Shown in pieces: positions 18,301-24,490 of a DNA stretch of 54,322 bases. This DNA is from Lapillicoccus sp. (GTDB lineage: Bacteria > Actinomycetota > Actinomycetes > Actinomycetales > Dermatophilaceae), in NCBI RefSeq assembly GCF_025353065.1, contig NZ_JANXRJ010000322.1:1-54322 (forward strand), in the 5' to 3' direction. A model generated the notes under the pieces. The model ran no database searches, had not been told where the DNA came from, and saw only the letters and a program-made list of their open reading frames with translations. The stretch's first letter is position 1. Every line of letters starts with the position of its first letter. The position numbers were made by a program, and so were the translations under genes.

Positions 18301-20200
18301 GACCCCCGTGCTGCAGAACGACACCGTCTCGCCCGGAGGCTCGCCGCTGAACCCCGCGTCGGTCATGGTGACGGTCGCACCGCAGCACGGCACGACCTCG
18401 GTCAACCTCAGCACCGGGGCGATCACCTACATGCCGGCGAACGGCTACAGCGGGTCGGACAGCTACTCCTACCGGGTCTGTGACGGCTCGTCGCCCACCC
18501 CGGTCTGCGGCACCGCCGTCGTGTCGGTCACCGTCGGCGGCAACACCGTCGTCGCCAACAACGACTCGGCGACGACGACCCCGGGCAACCCGGTCTCCAC
18601 GGACGTCCGCGCCAACGACTCCAGCAGCACCGGGCAGCCGCTGGCCAACCCGACGATCGTCACGCCGCCGACCAAGGGCACCGTCGTCGTCAACGCGGCC
18701 GGCACGATCACCTACACCTCGACCGACGGCACGTCCGGCACGGACAGCTACGTCTACCAGGTGTGCGACACCAGCAGCACCCCCGTCTGCGGCCAGGCCA
18801 CGGTCACCGTCTCCGTCGTCAACACCGTGACGGCCCGGAACGACACGGCCTCCATCCCGCAGAACGGCACGGCGAGCATCCCGGTCGTCGCCAACGACTC
18901 GGCCACGCCCCGTGGCTCGGCGCTGAACCCGGCCTCCGTCGCCGTCACCACCGCGGCCCGCTCCGGCACCACGTCGGTGAACACCACGACCGGCGTGGTC
19001 ACCTACGTGCCGAACCCCGGGTTCAGCGGGAACGACACCTTCACCTACCAGGTCTGCGACAGCTCGACCCCGACCCCGGTATGCGGGTCGGCCACGGTCA
19101 CCGTGCTCGTCGGTGCGAACTCGGTCACGGCGAACGCGGACACCGCGACGACGACCCCGGGCAACCCGGTGACCACGGACGTGCGGGCCAACGACTCGAG
19201 CGGATCGGGTCAGCCGCTGGCCAACCCGACCGTGGCCACCGCGCCGACCAAGGGCACGGCGGCCGTGAACACCAACGGCACGATCTCCTACACCCCGCGG
19301 CCCGGGACCTCCGGCACGGACACCTACACCTACCAGGTCTGTGACACCGGGACCCCGGCCACCTGTTCGACCGCCACGGTCACGGTCTCGGTGAACAACA
19401 CCATCACCGCCATCGACGACGCGGCCACCACGCCGCAGAACACGTCGACGACGACGAACGTCCTGGCCAACGACACCATCAGCCCGAACGGTGCTCCGCT
19501 CGACCCGGCGTCGGTGACCGTCACCACCGCGCCCCTGCACGGTACGGCGACTCCGAACCCGGACGGGACGATCACCTACGCCCCGCAGGCCGGCTACTCG
19601 GGCACGGACAGCTATGGCTACCGGGTGTGCGACACCTCGACCCCGACCCCCGTGTGCGACGTGGCGCTCGTCAGCCTCTCGGTCGGCACCAACACCGTCA
19701 CCGCCGTCGCGGACTCCGCGGCGACCACCCCCGGCACGTCGGTCACCACCAACGTCCGGGCCAACGACTCGAGCGGATCGGGTCAGCCGCTGGCCAACCC
19801 GACCGTGGCCATCCCGCCGAGCAAGGGCACCGCCACCGTCAACCCGGACGGCACGATCACCTACGTCCCGACCGCGGGGACCTCGGGTACGGACACCTAC
19901 ACTTACCAGGTGTGCGACACCGGCGCCACGCCCATGTGCGCGACGGCGACGGTCACCGTGGCGGTCACGAACACCGTGACGGCCCAGCCGGACACGGCGT
20001 CCGTCGCGCAGAACGGCTCGGTCTCGACGCCGGTCCTGTCCAACGACACCGTCAGCCCGGGTGGAGCACCGCTCGACCCCACCTCGGTGCGGGTGACCAC
20101 GGCATCGGCGCACGGCACGACCTCGGTCAGCGCGACGACCGGGGCCATCACCTACACCCCGACGGCCGGCTACAGCGGTCCGGACGGCTACAGCTACTAG
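6311..20200 (+). CDS. giant cell-surface protein with DUF11 and 35.5 Ig-like repeats, cut by an amber codon
   Basis: A 4629-residue N-terminal part of a protein that would be 5878 residues if the TAG at 20198 were read through. From the ATG at 6311: signal peptide (hydrophobic core ATAVFALVASLALVAFAGLA, cleavage near ADA-A, residue 50); glycine-rich region (about 90-357, GGGGGYANGT-like); DUF11 domain (about 360-497); a beta-propeller-like stretch resembling DUF6923 (about 503-775, beginning TPGDLYVVDSTDHNIY); a prealbumin-like stretch (about 777-895); two more DUF11 domains (about 897-1175); then Ig-like repeats from residue 1177. A GTG at 6332 with GGAG seven nt upstream, or GTG at 6299, are alternative starts. 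The likely role is a wall-attached stalk or adhesin, but this part alone lacks the anchor, which lies after the stop. Confidence 0.9.
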   Translation: MTNRSTGVSFTKFTGRFQTSTSATAVFALVASLALVAFAGLASPGAADAAVVNCTPDGGYTNCQRFTYSGGDQTFTVPAGVTSVLVKSWGAGGGGADTNYFNGESGGGGGGYANGTATVTPGAALRVVVGGDGLAGTNGSSTSPYGGGGTGGTVSTASVRSAGGSGGGLSGVFTGTTTPVIVSGAGGGASPGADNGNPFAGGGGGATGGQDGLPAQSGRGGSQTTGGAGATSVVTCSTAATAGGQFTGGNGGSTGTPTNPTEGGGGGGSGYFGGGGGKCQNGNSAGTAQNGSGGGGSSYVGAVTAASTTAGGNATYGTPGTGGAAALTTDSQYVAGVATGGGVVAGGGNGGNGLVVIQWVTAPKLSLTKINPATLTAGTPADYTLTVSNSGTTTATTATVVDRLPANVAYTSATGAGWTCTASGTVAAGQTVTCTFSGSIATGAFSSFTFTATPALSVGGTSVRNVAAVDPTGLANPVDPTTCTANGSPAGCAYPAAQTVGRSAITCTPGDLYVVDSTDHNIYLADPTSGAETLVGSIAAAAGVTTNALAVTNGSGLAYAASGTAATGAAMTIYRYDPSTNTTTTYTGPTLATTTSTSAVIAGAINPVNGVYYFGFVSTTGTATTLEVYGFDTTTNTAIPGRIARIALTVNTGSTVNGDLAFDRLGRLFLVATTGDATTTANPLLTVSGLLGSTGTDTAYTTKVLAYLAPNNVVFNGIAFDLPTGYLYVTGRDVGGTTSFLKKINPSSGAQVASYPLTAGSSIPIDAASCNYNNSVTGQASIVNRAAAGDQFTETISGGGLVVNPAGTTSGTTTGLQSSPAATAGPAVTVPGSTYTVTQTAAGTTNLANYTTTYSCTNLLTGALLASGTGNTATFVFPTPATNDGIPAGCVFTNSAFALSLQKTNPATLIAGQPANYSLTVINSGPSAAPSATVVDRLPANVAYTSSAGAGWTCVVSGTVAAGQTVTCTFSGTIAVGASNTALSIRVTPAASTSGTTVQNKAAVGTDGGTTAVDPATCTSTGTPLGCAVPAPQTIGSGITLGLTKSAPSPALVVGYPSTYTLTVTNTGVNPAAGATIREVLPPNTAYVSAGGATCTVTGGSTTAGQTLLCTIPTSTVIVATNGTATVTVVVRPLAAAASVVNRASVDPTGGTNPVDPATCTATGTPAGCALSPATAAVADVVHGPSPSLTTTVGTPVSSIDVKTATTSSQGKTIVNPTIATQPANGTATVNADGTLKYTPNAGFSGQDTFTYTICDDGNPAACDTETVTITVNNVFTPGPAITTPQNTSVTTPLSGIATTTGKPLDPTRVTQVTAPAHGALSISATTGAVTYTPTAGYTGPDTYQVQVCDTSTPIQCTTITKQVTVGANTVTAVNDTATTQPATAVSINVRGNDTSQTGQPLANPTVTSAPTRGTAVVNPDGSITYSPTNGKTGTDTFVYRVCDTSTPTPVCSSATVTVTVPNTVTIVADAASTPQNTSVSVPLLANDTVSNGGSPLAPSTVTVTTAPTHGTVSINTTTGAATYVPTTGYTGTDSFVYRVCDTSSPTPVCGSATVTLTVGANPVTAVNDSATTTPGVPVTTDVRANDTTATGQPLGIPTVTTQPTKGTTSVDATTGRITYTPTNGTSGTDSYVYRVCDTSTPTPVCANATVTVNVTNTVTAVDDSATTPQNTSVTTTVLGNDTVSSNGAPLNPASVTVTTAPAHGSTSVNTTTGAVTYTPTNGYTGPDTYRYRVCDTSTPTPVCATANVNVTVGANTVTATNDSAATTPNTPVTTDVRTNDTTSTVQPLANPTVTTAPTKGTTTVNGNGTITYTPTSGTSGVDTYTYRVCDTSNPTPVCATATVTVTVTNTVTAVNDVDSTPQNTPKSTAVLANDTVSAGGAPLAPSSVTVVGAPTHGTTSVNTTTGAITFTPTTGYTGNDVYTYRVCDTSTPTPTCATATTTITIGANTVTAVNDTASTTPGVAVTTDVRANDTTATGQPLANPTVPTQPAKGTAVVNANGTITYTPTNGTSGTDTYTYRVCDTSTPTPVCSQATVTVTVTNTVTANPDSATTPQNTSVAMNVLANDTVTAGGAPLSPGTVAVTTAPAHGSTSINTTTGVVTYTPTAGYTGTDTYRYQVCDTSTPTPVCASALATVTIGANTVTAVNDSATTTPGTGIGIDVRANDTSSTGQPLANPTVTTAPTKGTTTVTAASGRIIYTPRAGTSGVDTFVYQVCDTSTPTPVCASATVTVTVTNVVTANDDASSTAQNTPVTTPVLSNDTVSNNGAPLNPASVTVTTAPLHGTTSVNTTTGAVTFTPTTGYTGTDTYRYQVCDGSTPTPVCATATVTITVGGNVVSATNDTASTTPTVPVTTDVRANDTTSTGQPLANPTVIAQGTKGTAAVNTDGTITYTPASGQSGVDTYRYQVCDTSSPTPFCATASVTVTIRSTVTANRDTLTVAQNTVTQNTSGTSDVTANDTVTTGGAPLDKTSVTIVSPVSHGTTSINPTTGAITYTPTTGYSGGDVLTYQVCDTSTPTPNCGRNTLTITVTPNVVTAVNDTASTTPGTPVTTTVRANDTTATGQPLANPSIATAPSKGTATVNTDGTITYTPRSGTSGIDTYRYQVCDTSTPTPACATATVTVTVTNTVTAVDDAATTPQNTSVTTVVLGNDTVSPNGSPLSPASVAVTTAAAHGTTSVNTTTGAITFTPTTGYSGPDSYRYQVCDGSTPTPVCSTATVNVTVGANVVTAVNDTATTGPTTPVTIDVRANDTTTSGQPLANPTVLVAPGKGTASVNTNGTITYTPNRGTSGTDTFTYQVCDTSSTPVCASATVTVTVPNTVTAVNDSATTPQNTAVTTTVLANDTVTSGASPLNPASVTVTSAPAHGSTTVNTTTGAITFTPTAGYTGMDSYSYQVCDGSTPTPLCATATVTVTVGGNTVVANPDTATTQPITAVAIDVRANDSSSTGQPLAIPTVTGAAGHGSTSVDGTTGVITYTPQSGFSGQDTFVYRVCDTSTPTPVCSSATVTVTVPDTVTATNDIASTPQNTAVTTSVLGNDTVTTGAAPLNPGSVTITSAPAHGTTSVNTTTGAVTYVPTTGYSGPDSSRYQVCDTSTPTPVCAAANVNVTVGANTVTAGNDAATTTPATPVTTNVRANDTSTTGQPLANPTVTTQPTKGTAVVNGNGTITYTPTSGTSGTDTYAYRVCDTSTPTPVCATATVTVTVANTVTAVADSAATAQNTPVTTDVLSNDTVSSGGAPLNPGSVTVTTPAAHGTTSVNTTTGAVTYTPTTGFSGNDTYSYQVCDTSSPTPVCSIATVSLSVGGNTVRATNDTDSTTPGVAVTTNVRANDSSATGQPLTNPTVTAQGTKGTAVVNPDGTITYTPNAGTSGTDVYSYQVCDTSSPTPVCGTATVTITVANTVTATNDTVTTPQNKAVTTLVLANDSVAPKGAPLDPSSVTITTAPTHGMTTVNSTNGAVTYTPVTGYSGTDSYTYRVCDTSTPTPVCATALVSVTVGANTVTAVNDIARTTPNNPVTTNVRGNDTTASGQPLANPTVVTQPSKGTAVLETDGTITYTPTAGTSGTDTYTYRVCDTSTPTPVCANATVTVSVTNAVTANPDTASTAQNTAVSTPVLANDSISPGGAPLDPASVTITTAPAHGSTAVNTGTGAVTFTPDPGYSGPDTYTYRVCDSSTPTPVCASSTVSFTVGGNTVSANNDTYATTPGTAVTFDPRTNDSSASGQPLSAPTILTQPTKGSAVVNPNGTVTYTPTNGTSGADSFTYRVCDTSATPVCGTATVTVNVVNTVTAQSDSSTVPQNGSVSTPVLANDTVSTNGAPLDPASVTVTTAPAHGTTSINTTTGAITYTPTPGYSGPDTYRYSVCDTSTPTPVCDRSAVSITVSPNTVTAVGDTLSTQAGVPLTVDVRANDTSSSGQPLGPPTIVVQPTQGTVVVNPDGTITYTPQAGKSGSDSFTYQVCDTGTPQACSQTTATASITVVNTVTAVNDTATTAQNTAVVTPVLQNDTVSPGGSPLNPASVMVTVAPQHGTTSVNLSTGAITYMPANGYSGSDSYSYRVCDGSSPTPVCGTAVVSVTVGGNTVVANNDSATTTPGNPVSTDVRANDSSSTGQPLANPTIVTPPTKGTVVVNAAGTITYTSTDGTSGTDSYVYQVCDTSSTPVCGQATVTVSVVNTVTARNDTASIPQNGTASIPVVANDSATPRGSALNPASVAVTTAARSGTTSVNTTTGVVTYVPNPGFSGNDTFTYQVCDSSTPTPVCGSATVTVLVGANSVTANADTATTTPGNPVTTDVRANDSSGSGQPLANPTVATAPTKGTAAVNTNGTISYTPRPGTSGTDTYTYQVCDTGTPATCSTATVTVSVNNTITAIDDAATTPQNTSTTTNVLANDTISPNGAPLDPASVTVTTAPLHGTATPNPDGTITYAPQAGYSGTDSYGYRVCDTSTPTPVCDVALVSLSVGTNTVTAVADSAATTPGTSVTTNVRANDSSGSGQPLANPTVAIPPSKGTATVNPDGTITYVPTAGTSGTDTYTYQVCDTGATPMCATATVTVAVTNTVTAQPDTASVAQNGSVSTPVLSNDTVSPGGAPLDPTSVRVTTASAHGTTSVSATTGAITYTPTAGYSGPDGYSY

Positions 20201-23200
20201 GTCTGTGACGGCTCGACGCCGACCCCGGTCTGCAGCACCACGACGGTCTCCGTGACCGTCCGGGCCGACGGGCTCACGGTCCGGCCTGACGCGGCGTCGA
20301 CGGCGCCCGGCAACGCGGTGACCACCGACGTCCGCGCCAACGACTCGACGTCCTCGGGCCAGCCGCTCGCGCAGCCGACGATCGGCACGACGCCGACCAA
20401 GGGCACCGCCGTGGTCAACGCGGACGGCACCATCACCTACACGCCGCGACCAGGCACCTCGGGCACCGACACCTACACCTACCAGGTGTGTGACACCGGC
20501 ACCCCGGCCGTCTGCGGGAGGGGCACCGTCACGGTGAGCGTCGCCAACACGGTCACGGCCAACCCCGATGCCGCGACCACGGCACAGAACACCGCGGTGA
20601 CCACGCCGGTGACGGCGAACGACACGATCAGCGCCGGTGGCTCGCCGCTCAACCCGGCGTCCGTCACCATCACGGTCGCGCCGACCCACGGCACGGCGGC
20701 CGCCAACCCGGACGGCTCCGTGACCTACACGCCGGCCGCCGGCTACAGCGGCACCGACACCTACACCTACCGCGTCTGCGACAGCTCCACGCCGACGCCC
20801 TCGTGCTCCAGCGCCGCGGTGACGGTATCGGTCGGCTCCAACTCGGTGGTGGCCGGCAACGACTCCGCGTCGACGACCCCCGGCAACCCGGTCATCGTCA
20901 ACGTCAGGGCGAACGACTCGTCGAGCTCCGGTCAGCCGCTCGGCACGCCGACGGTGACGACCGCTCCGACCAAGGGCACCGCGACGGTGAACCCGGACGG
21001 CACGATCACCTACACGCCGACCAACGGCACCTCGGGCACGGACACCTTCACCTACCGGGTGTGCGACACCGGGACACCGCCGGTCTGCGGCACCGCCACG
21101 GTCACGGTCGGCGTGACCAACAAGGTCACTGCCAACCCGGACCCGACGACCGTCACGCAGAACGGTTTCGTGACGACCCCGGTCCTGGCCAACGACACGG
21201 TCAGCGCCAACGGCGCGCCCCTCAACCCCGCCTCGGTGGCGGTCACGGGCAACCCGGCACACGGGACCACCGTCGTGAACGCGGACGGCACCATCACCTA
21301 CACGCCCACAGCGGGATACAGCGGTCGGGACAGCTACACCTACCAGGTGTGCGACCGGTCGACGCCGACGCCCGTATGCGGCACCGGCACCGTCAGCGTC
21401 ACCGTCAACGGCGGTGTGGTCACGGCCGGTCCGGACACCGACTCCACGACGCCCGGCAACCCGGTCACGACCAACGTCCGGGCCAACGACTCCTCGTCGT
21501 CCGGTCAGCCCCTGGCCAACCCGACCATCGTCACCGCGCCCACCAAGGGCACCGCGGTCGTCAACGCCGACGGATCGATCACCTACACCCCGACCCCCGG
21601 CACCTCGGGCACCGACTCGTACACCTACCAGGTGTGCGACACCGGCGTCCCGGCGGTGTGCGGCACGGCGACGGTCACCGTCTCGGTGGCCAACACCGTG
21701 ACGGCGACCCCCGACAACGCGTCGACGCCCCAGAACACCGCGGTCACCACCCCGGTGCTCGGCAACGACACGGTGAGCCCGGGTGGGGCTCCTCTCAACC
21801 CGGCCTCGGTCACCGTCACGGTTGCCCCGGCACACGGGACGACCTCGGTGAACGCGGGCACGGGCGCGGTGACCTACACCCCCGCGCTCGGTTACAGCGG
21901 ACCGGACAGCTACACCTACCGGGTCTGTGACGGCTCCACGCCGACCCCGGTGTGCGCCACGGCCGTCGTCAGGGTCGCGGTCGGCACCGACACGGTCTCG
22001 GCGAACCCCGACGCCGCGTCCACGACGCCCGGCAACCCGGTCACGACCGCCGTCCGGGCCAACGACAGCACCTCGACCGGTCAGCCCCTGGCCAACCCGA
22101 CGATCCAGGCGGGGCCCGCCAAGGGCACCGCTACCGTCAACCCCGACGGCACCATCACCTACACGCCGGCCGACGGGACCTCGGGGACGGACTCCTACGC
22201 CTACCGGGTCTGTGACACCTCGTCGCCGACGCCGGTGTGCGGCATCACGACCGTGACCATCTCGGTGGTCAACACCGCGACGGCCAACGACGACAGGGCG
22301 TCGGCGGCCTACAACACGCCGGTCGTCACCAGCGTCCTCGCCAACGACACGGTGAGCGCCCACGGTGCACCGCTCGACCCGGCCTCGGTCAAGGTGACCA
22401 CCGGCCCGACCAACGGCACCACGGCCGTCAACACGACGACCGGCGCGATCACCTACACCCCGAACGTCGGGTTCAGCGGCACCGACAGCTACACCTACAC
22501 GGTGTGCGACGGGTCCACGCCGACCCCCGTGTGCGACAACGCGACCGTGACCGTGACGGTGGCCGGCAACGTCGTCCGCGCCCTCGACGACACGGCCAGC
22601 ACGACGCCCGGGACCGCCGTCACGACGAACGTCGAGGCGAACGACACGAGCGCGGTCCCGCTGGCCAACCCCACCATCGTCACGGCGCCCACCAAGGGCA
22701 CCGTGGTCGTCAACGGGGACGGCACCATCACCTACACGCCTCGTGCGGGCACCTCGGGGACGGACTCCTACACCTACCAGGTGTGCGACACCTCTACCCC
22801 GACACCGAGCTGCAGCACGGCCACCGTGACGGTCAGCGTGACGAACGTCGTCACCACGACGAACGACACGGCGAGCACGGCGAGCGGGACGCCGGTCACG
22901 ACCGCGGTCCTGGCCAACGACACGGTCTCGACGAACGGCGCACCTCTTGCGCCCTCGTCGGTCACGGTCGTCACGGCACCGGCTCACGGTCGGACCACGG
23001 TCGACCCGGCCACGGGCGACATCACCTACACACCCAACGCCGGGTATGCCGGGACGGACACCTACACCTACCGGGTGTGCGACACCTCGACCCCGACACC
23101 GGTCTGTGCGACGGCGACCGTCTCGGTGACGGTCGCGGCCGCGCCGACGGTCACGGTCGGCAACGACTCCGCCACCACCAAGCCCGTGACCCCCGTCATC

Positions 23201-23720
23201 ATCGCGGTGCTCGGGAACGACTCGTCCAACACGGGCCGGCCTCTGGGCCTCCCGACGGTGGTCACGGGTCCGACCAAGGGCACGGTCGTGGTCAACGGCG
23301 ACGGCACGATCACCTACACGCCGCGTGCGGGGACGTCGGGCACCGACACCTTCACCTACCAGGTGTGCGACACGAGCCCGACCCCGATCTGTGGGACCGG
23401 CACCGTCACGGTCTCCGTGCCCAACACCGTGACCGCACGAGGTGGCGCGGTGACCATCGCCCCGAACGGGACGGTCGTCACGCCCGTCATCCCCACCGCC
23501 GGGGTCACCCCGGGAGGCGCCCCGCTCGACCCGACCTCGGTCGTCGTCGTCGTGGCACCGCAGCACGGCACGACCACGGTCGATGCCGCCAACGGGGCGA
23601 TCACCTACACGGCCGACCCGGGATACGTCGGACCCGACAGCTACACCTACCGGATCTGCGACACGTCCACCCCCGAACCGGTCTGCACCACCGCGGTCGT
23701 CAGCCTGACGGTCACGGCTC
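9839..23720 (+). repeat. 48 tandem Ig-like (Big_9-type) repeats in A/B alternation
   Basis: I can divide the frame into 48 consecutive units of about 94-99 residues. Odd units (A) carry TTPG.PVTT-VRANDT...GQPLANPTV...PTKGT..VN.DGTITYTP; even units (B) carry TPQNT.VTT.VLANDTVS..GAPL.PASVTVTTAPAHGTTSVNTTTGA. The two types alternate without a break, making 24 dimers of about 190 residues. Nearly every unit ends with a VCD.STPTPVC element holding two Cys. Repeats 1, 2, 47 and 48 are the most diverged, as expected for array edges. Unit counts were made by eye. The array suggests a long, stiff stalk that projects the head domains from the wall. Confidence 0.9.
20198..20200 (+). other. in-frame amber codon inside Ig-like repeat 36
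   Basis: The frame reads GGC TAC AGC TAC TAG GTC TGT GAC GGC. In sister repeat 18 (14989-15020) the same stretch is identical over about 30 nt except that CAG (Gln) stands where TAG stands here. Reading continues in the same frame for 3747 nt to the LPKTG anchor without another stop. A single C-to-T change therefore explains the interruption. Confidence 0.9.
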
Positions 23721-23947
23721 CATCGACGCCCGGGTCGCCGGCCCCGGTGCAAACGGTTCCGGGAACCCCGGTCGGGTCCGGTCCGCTCCCGAAGACCGGA
23801 TCGCCGATCAGCTCGACCCTGGCGATCGCCCTCGTGATCCTGGCGCTCGGGGCGCTGCTCATCACCGGAGGACGGCGGCGCCCCCGTCGCGCGAGCACGC
23901 TGGGACAATCGGGCGACCTGTTGCCCCGCACCGAGGAGGAGAACTGA
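20201..23947 (+). CDS. C-terminal part of the giant surface protein with LPKTG sortase anchor
   Basis: This is the direct in-frame continuation after the TAG. It holds the end of repeat 36, repeats 37-48, a Pro-rich linker (PSTPGSPAPVQTVPGTPVG), the sortase motif LPKTG (nt 23786-23800), a hydrophobic segment (LAIALVILALGALLITGG) and the basic tail RRRPRR. It is the normal wall-anchoring end of the protein upstream. The first possible internal start is a GTG at 20252, but it has no Shine-Dalgarno sequence and would give a product without a signal peptide, so independent expression looks pointless. No further stops or frameshifts are present, so decay is absent or very recent. Without readthrough the upstream product would be secreted and not anchored. 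Confidence 0.85.
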   Translation, partial: VCDGSTPTPVCSTTTVSVTVRADGLTVRPDAASTAPGNAVTTDVRANDSTSSGQPLAQPTIGTTPTKGTAVVNADGTITYTPRPGTSGTDTYTYQVCDTGTPAVCGRGTVTVSVANTVTANPDAATTAQNTAVTTPVTANDTISAGGSPLNPASVTITVAPTHGTAAANPDGSVTYTPAAGYSGTDTYTYRVCDSSTPTPSCSSAAVTVSVGSNSVVAGNDSASTTPGNPVIVNVRANDSSSSGQPLGTPTVTTAPTKGTATVNPDGTITYTPTNGTSGTDTFTYRVCDTGTPPVCGTATVTVGVTNKVTANPDPTTVTQNGFVTTPVLANDTVSANGAPLNPASVAVTGNPAHGTTVVNADGTITYTPTAGYSGRDSYTYQVCDRSTPTPVCGTGTVSVTVNGGVVTAGPDTDSTTPGNPVTTNVRANDSSSSGQPLANPTIVTAPTKGTAVVNADGSITYTPTPGTSGTDSYTYQVCDTGVPAVCGTATVTVSVANTVTATPDNASTPQNTAVTTPVLGNDTVSPGGAPLNPASVTVTVAPAHGTTSVNAGTGAVTYTPALGYSGPDSYTYRVCDGSTPTPVCATAVVRVAVGTDTVSANPDAASTTPGNPVTTAVRANDSTSTGQPLANPTIQAGPAKGTATVNPDGTITYTPADGTSGTDSYAYRVCDTSSPTPVCGITTVTISVVNTATANDDRASAAYNTPVVTSVLANDTVSAHGAPLDPASVKVTTGPTNGTTAVNTTTGAITYTPNVGFSGTDSYTYTVCDGSTPTPVCDNATVTVTVAGNVVRALDDTASTTPGTAVTTNVEANDTSAVPLANPTIVTAPTKGTVVVNGDGTITYTPRAGTSGTDSYTYQVCDTSTPTPSCSTATVTVSVTNVVTTTNDTASTASGTPVTTAVLANDTVSTNGAPLAPSSVTVVTAPAHGRTTVDPATGDITYTPNAGYAGTDTYTYRVCDTSTPTPVCATATVSVTVAAAPTVTVGNDSATTKPVTPVIIAVLGNDSSNTGRPLGLPTVVTGPTKGTVVVNGDGTITYTPRAGTSGTDTFTYQVCDTSPTPICGTGTVTVSVPNTVTARGGAVTIAPNGTVVTPVIPTAGVTPGGAPLDPTSVVVVVAPQHGTTTVDAANGAITYTADPGYVGPDSYTYRICDTSTPEPVCTTAVVSLTVTAPSTPGSPAPVQTVPGTPVGSGPLPKTGSPISSTLAIALVILALGALLITGGRRRPRRASTLGQSGDLLPRTEEEN

Positions 23948-24474
23948 TGACGACGATCCATCGGATGACCGTCGGCGGCCGGCAGCCGGTCGGTAGAGGA
24001 CGGTCCGGGCCGCGGCGGGGCGTGATCCTCGCCGCAGGGTTCGCGGTGGCCATCGGGGTGTCCTCGTGCAGCGGGGGTGGGAGCGCCGCGCCCTCCACCC
24101 CGTCGGCCACGACCGCTCTGACGGCGCCGATCGTGGCGGCCGCGATCGCCCCCACGAAACCGCAGCGGCAGATCCCCGCGGACAAGCAGATCGTCGAGGT
24201 CCCGGCCCTGCGCAAGACGATCGCGATGACGGGCTGCAAGGCCGCCAGCCAGGGCTGGGCCGGGACGGGGACGGCCAAGAACACCAGCTCAGCCGCGAAG
24301 ACCTACCACATCCTCGTCTTCTTCACCGACCAGTACTCCCGGACGATCGACTACGCCAGGACCGACGTGAAGGTCGCAGCGGGCGAGAGTGCTGCCTGGT
24401 CGGCGACGACGACCTTCAACCCGCCGAAGGGCACCCAGTGCGTCCTCCGAGGTCTGTCGCAGACACCCGCCTGA
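23947..24474 (+). CDS. small secreted lipoprotein, FxLYD-like
   Basis: A 175-residue protein whose ATG overlaps the TGA of the giant gene by one nt (TGATGA) behind a strong GAGGAGGAG. After a basic start (GRGRSGPRRG) comes a hydrophobic stretch and the lipobox GVSSC at about residue 41, so it should be lipid-anchored. A Ser/Thr/Ala/Pro linker follows. The last 80 residues (GCKAASQGWAGTGTAKNTSS, then YHILVFFTDQYSRTIDYA) resemble the FxLYD-type beta-sandwich fold; this is pattern recognition only. Two Cys, in GCKAA and in GTQCVL, could pair. Tight coupling to the wall protein suggests a partner at the cell surface. Confidence 0.7.
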   Translation: MTTIHRMTVGGRQPVGRGRSGPRRGVILAAGFAVAIGVSSCSGGGSAAPSTPSATTALTAPIVAAAIAPTKPQRQIPADKQIVEVPALRKTIAMTGCKAASQGWAGTGTAKNTSSAAKTYHILVFFTDQYSRTIDYARTDVKVAAGESAAWSATTTFNPPKGTQCVLRGLSQTPA

Positions 24475-24490
24475 CCTCCAGGGTGACGCC

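Noticed and set aside
9839-23720. CRISPR or satellite DNA
   Set aside because: The repeats have a period of about 290 nt, change at third codon positions and keep an open frame, so they are coding repeats.
15026-23908. 2960-codon open frame antisense to the giant gene
   Set aside because: Same reason: it mirrors the repeat pattern, and its residues are a shadow of the coding strand.
20252-23947. Independent gene starting at GTG 20252
   Set aside because: It starts in the middle of repeat 36-37, has no ribosome site or signal peptide, and is exactly in frame with the upstream part.
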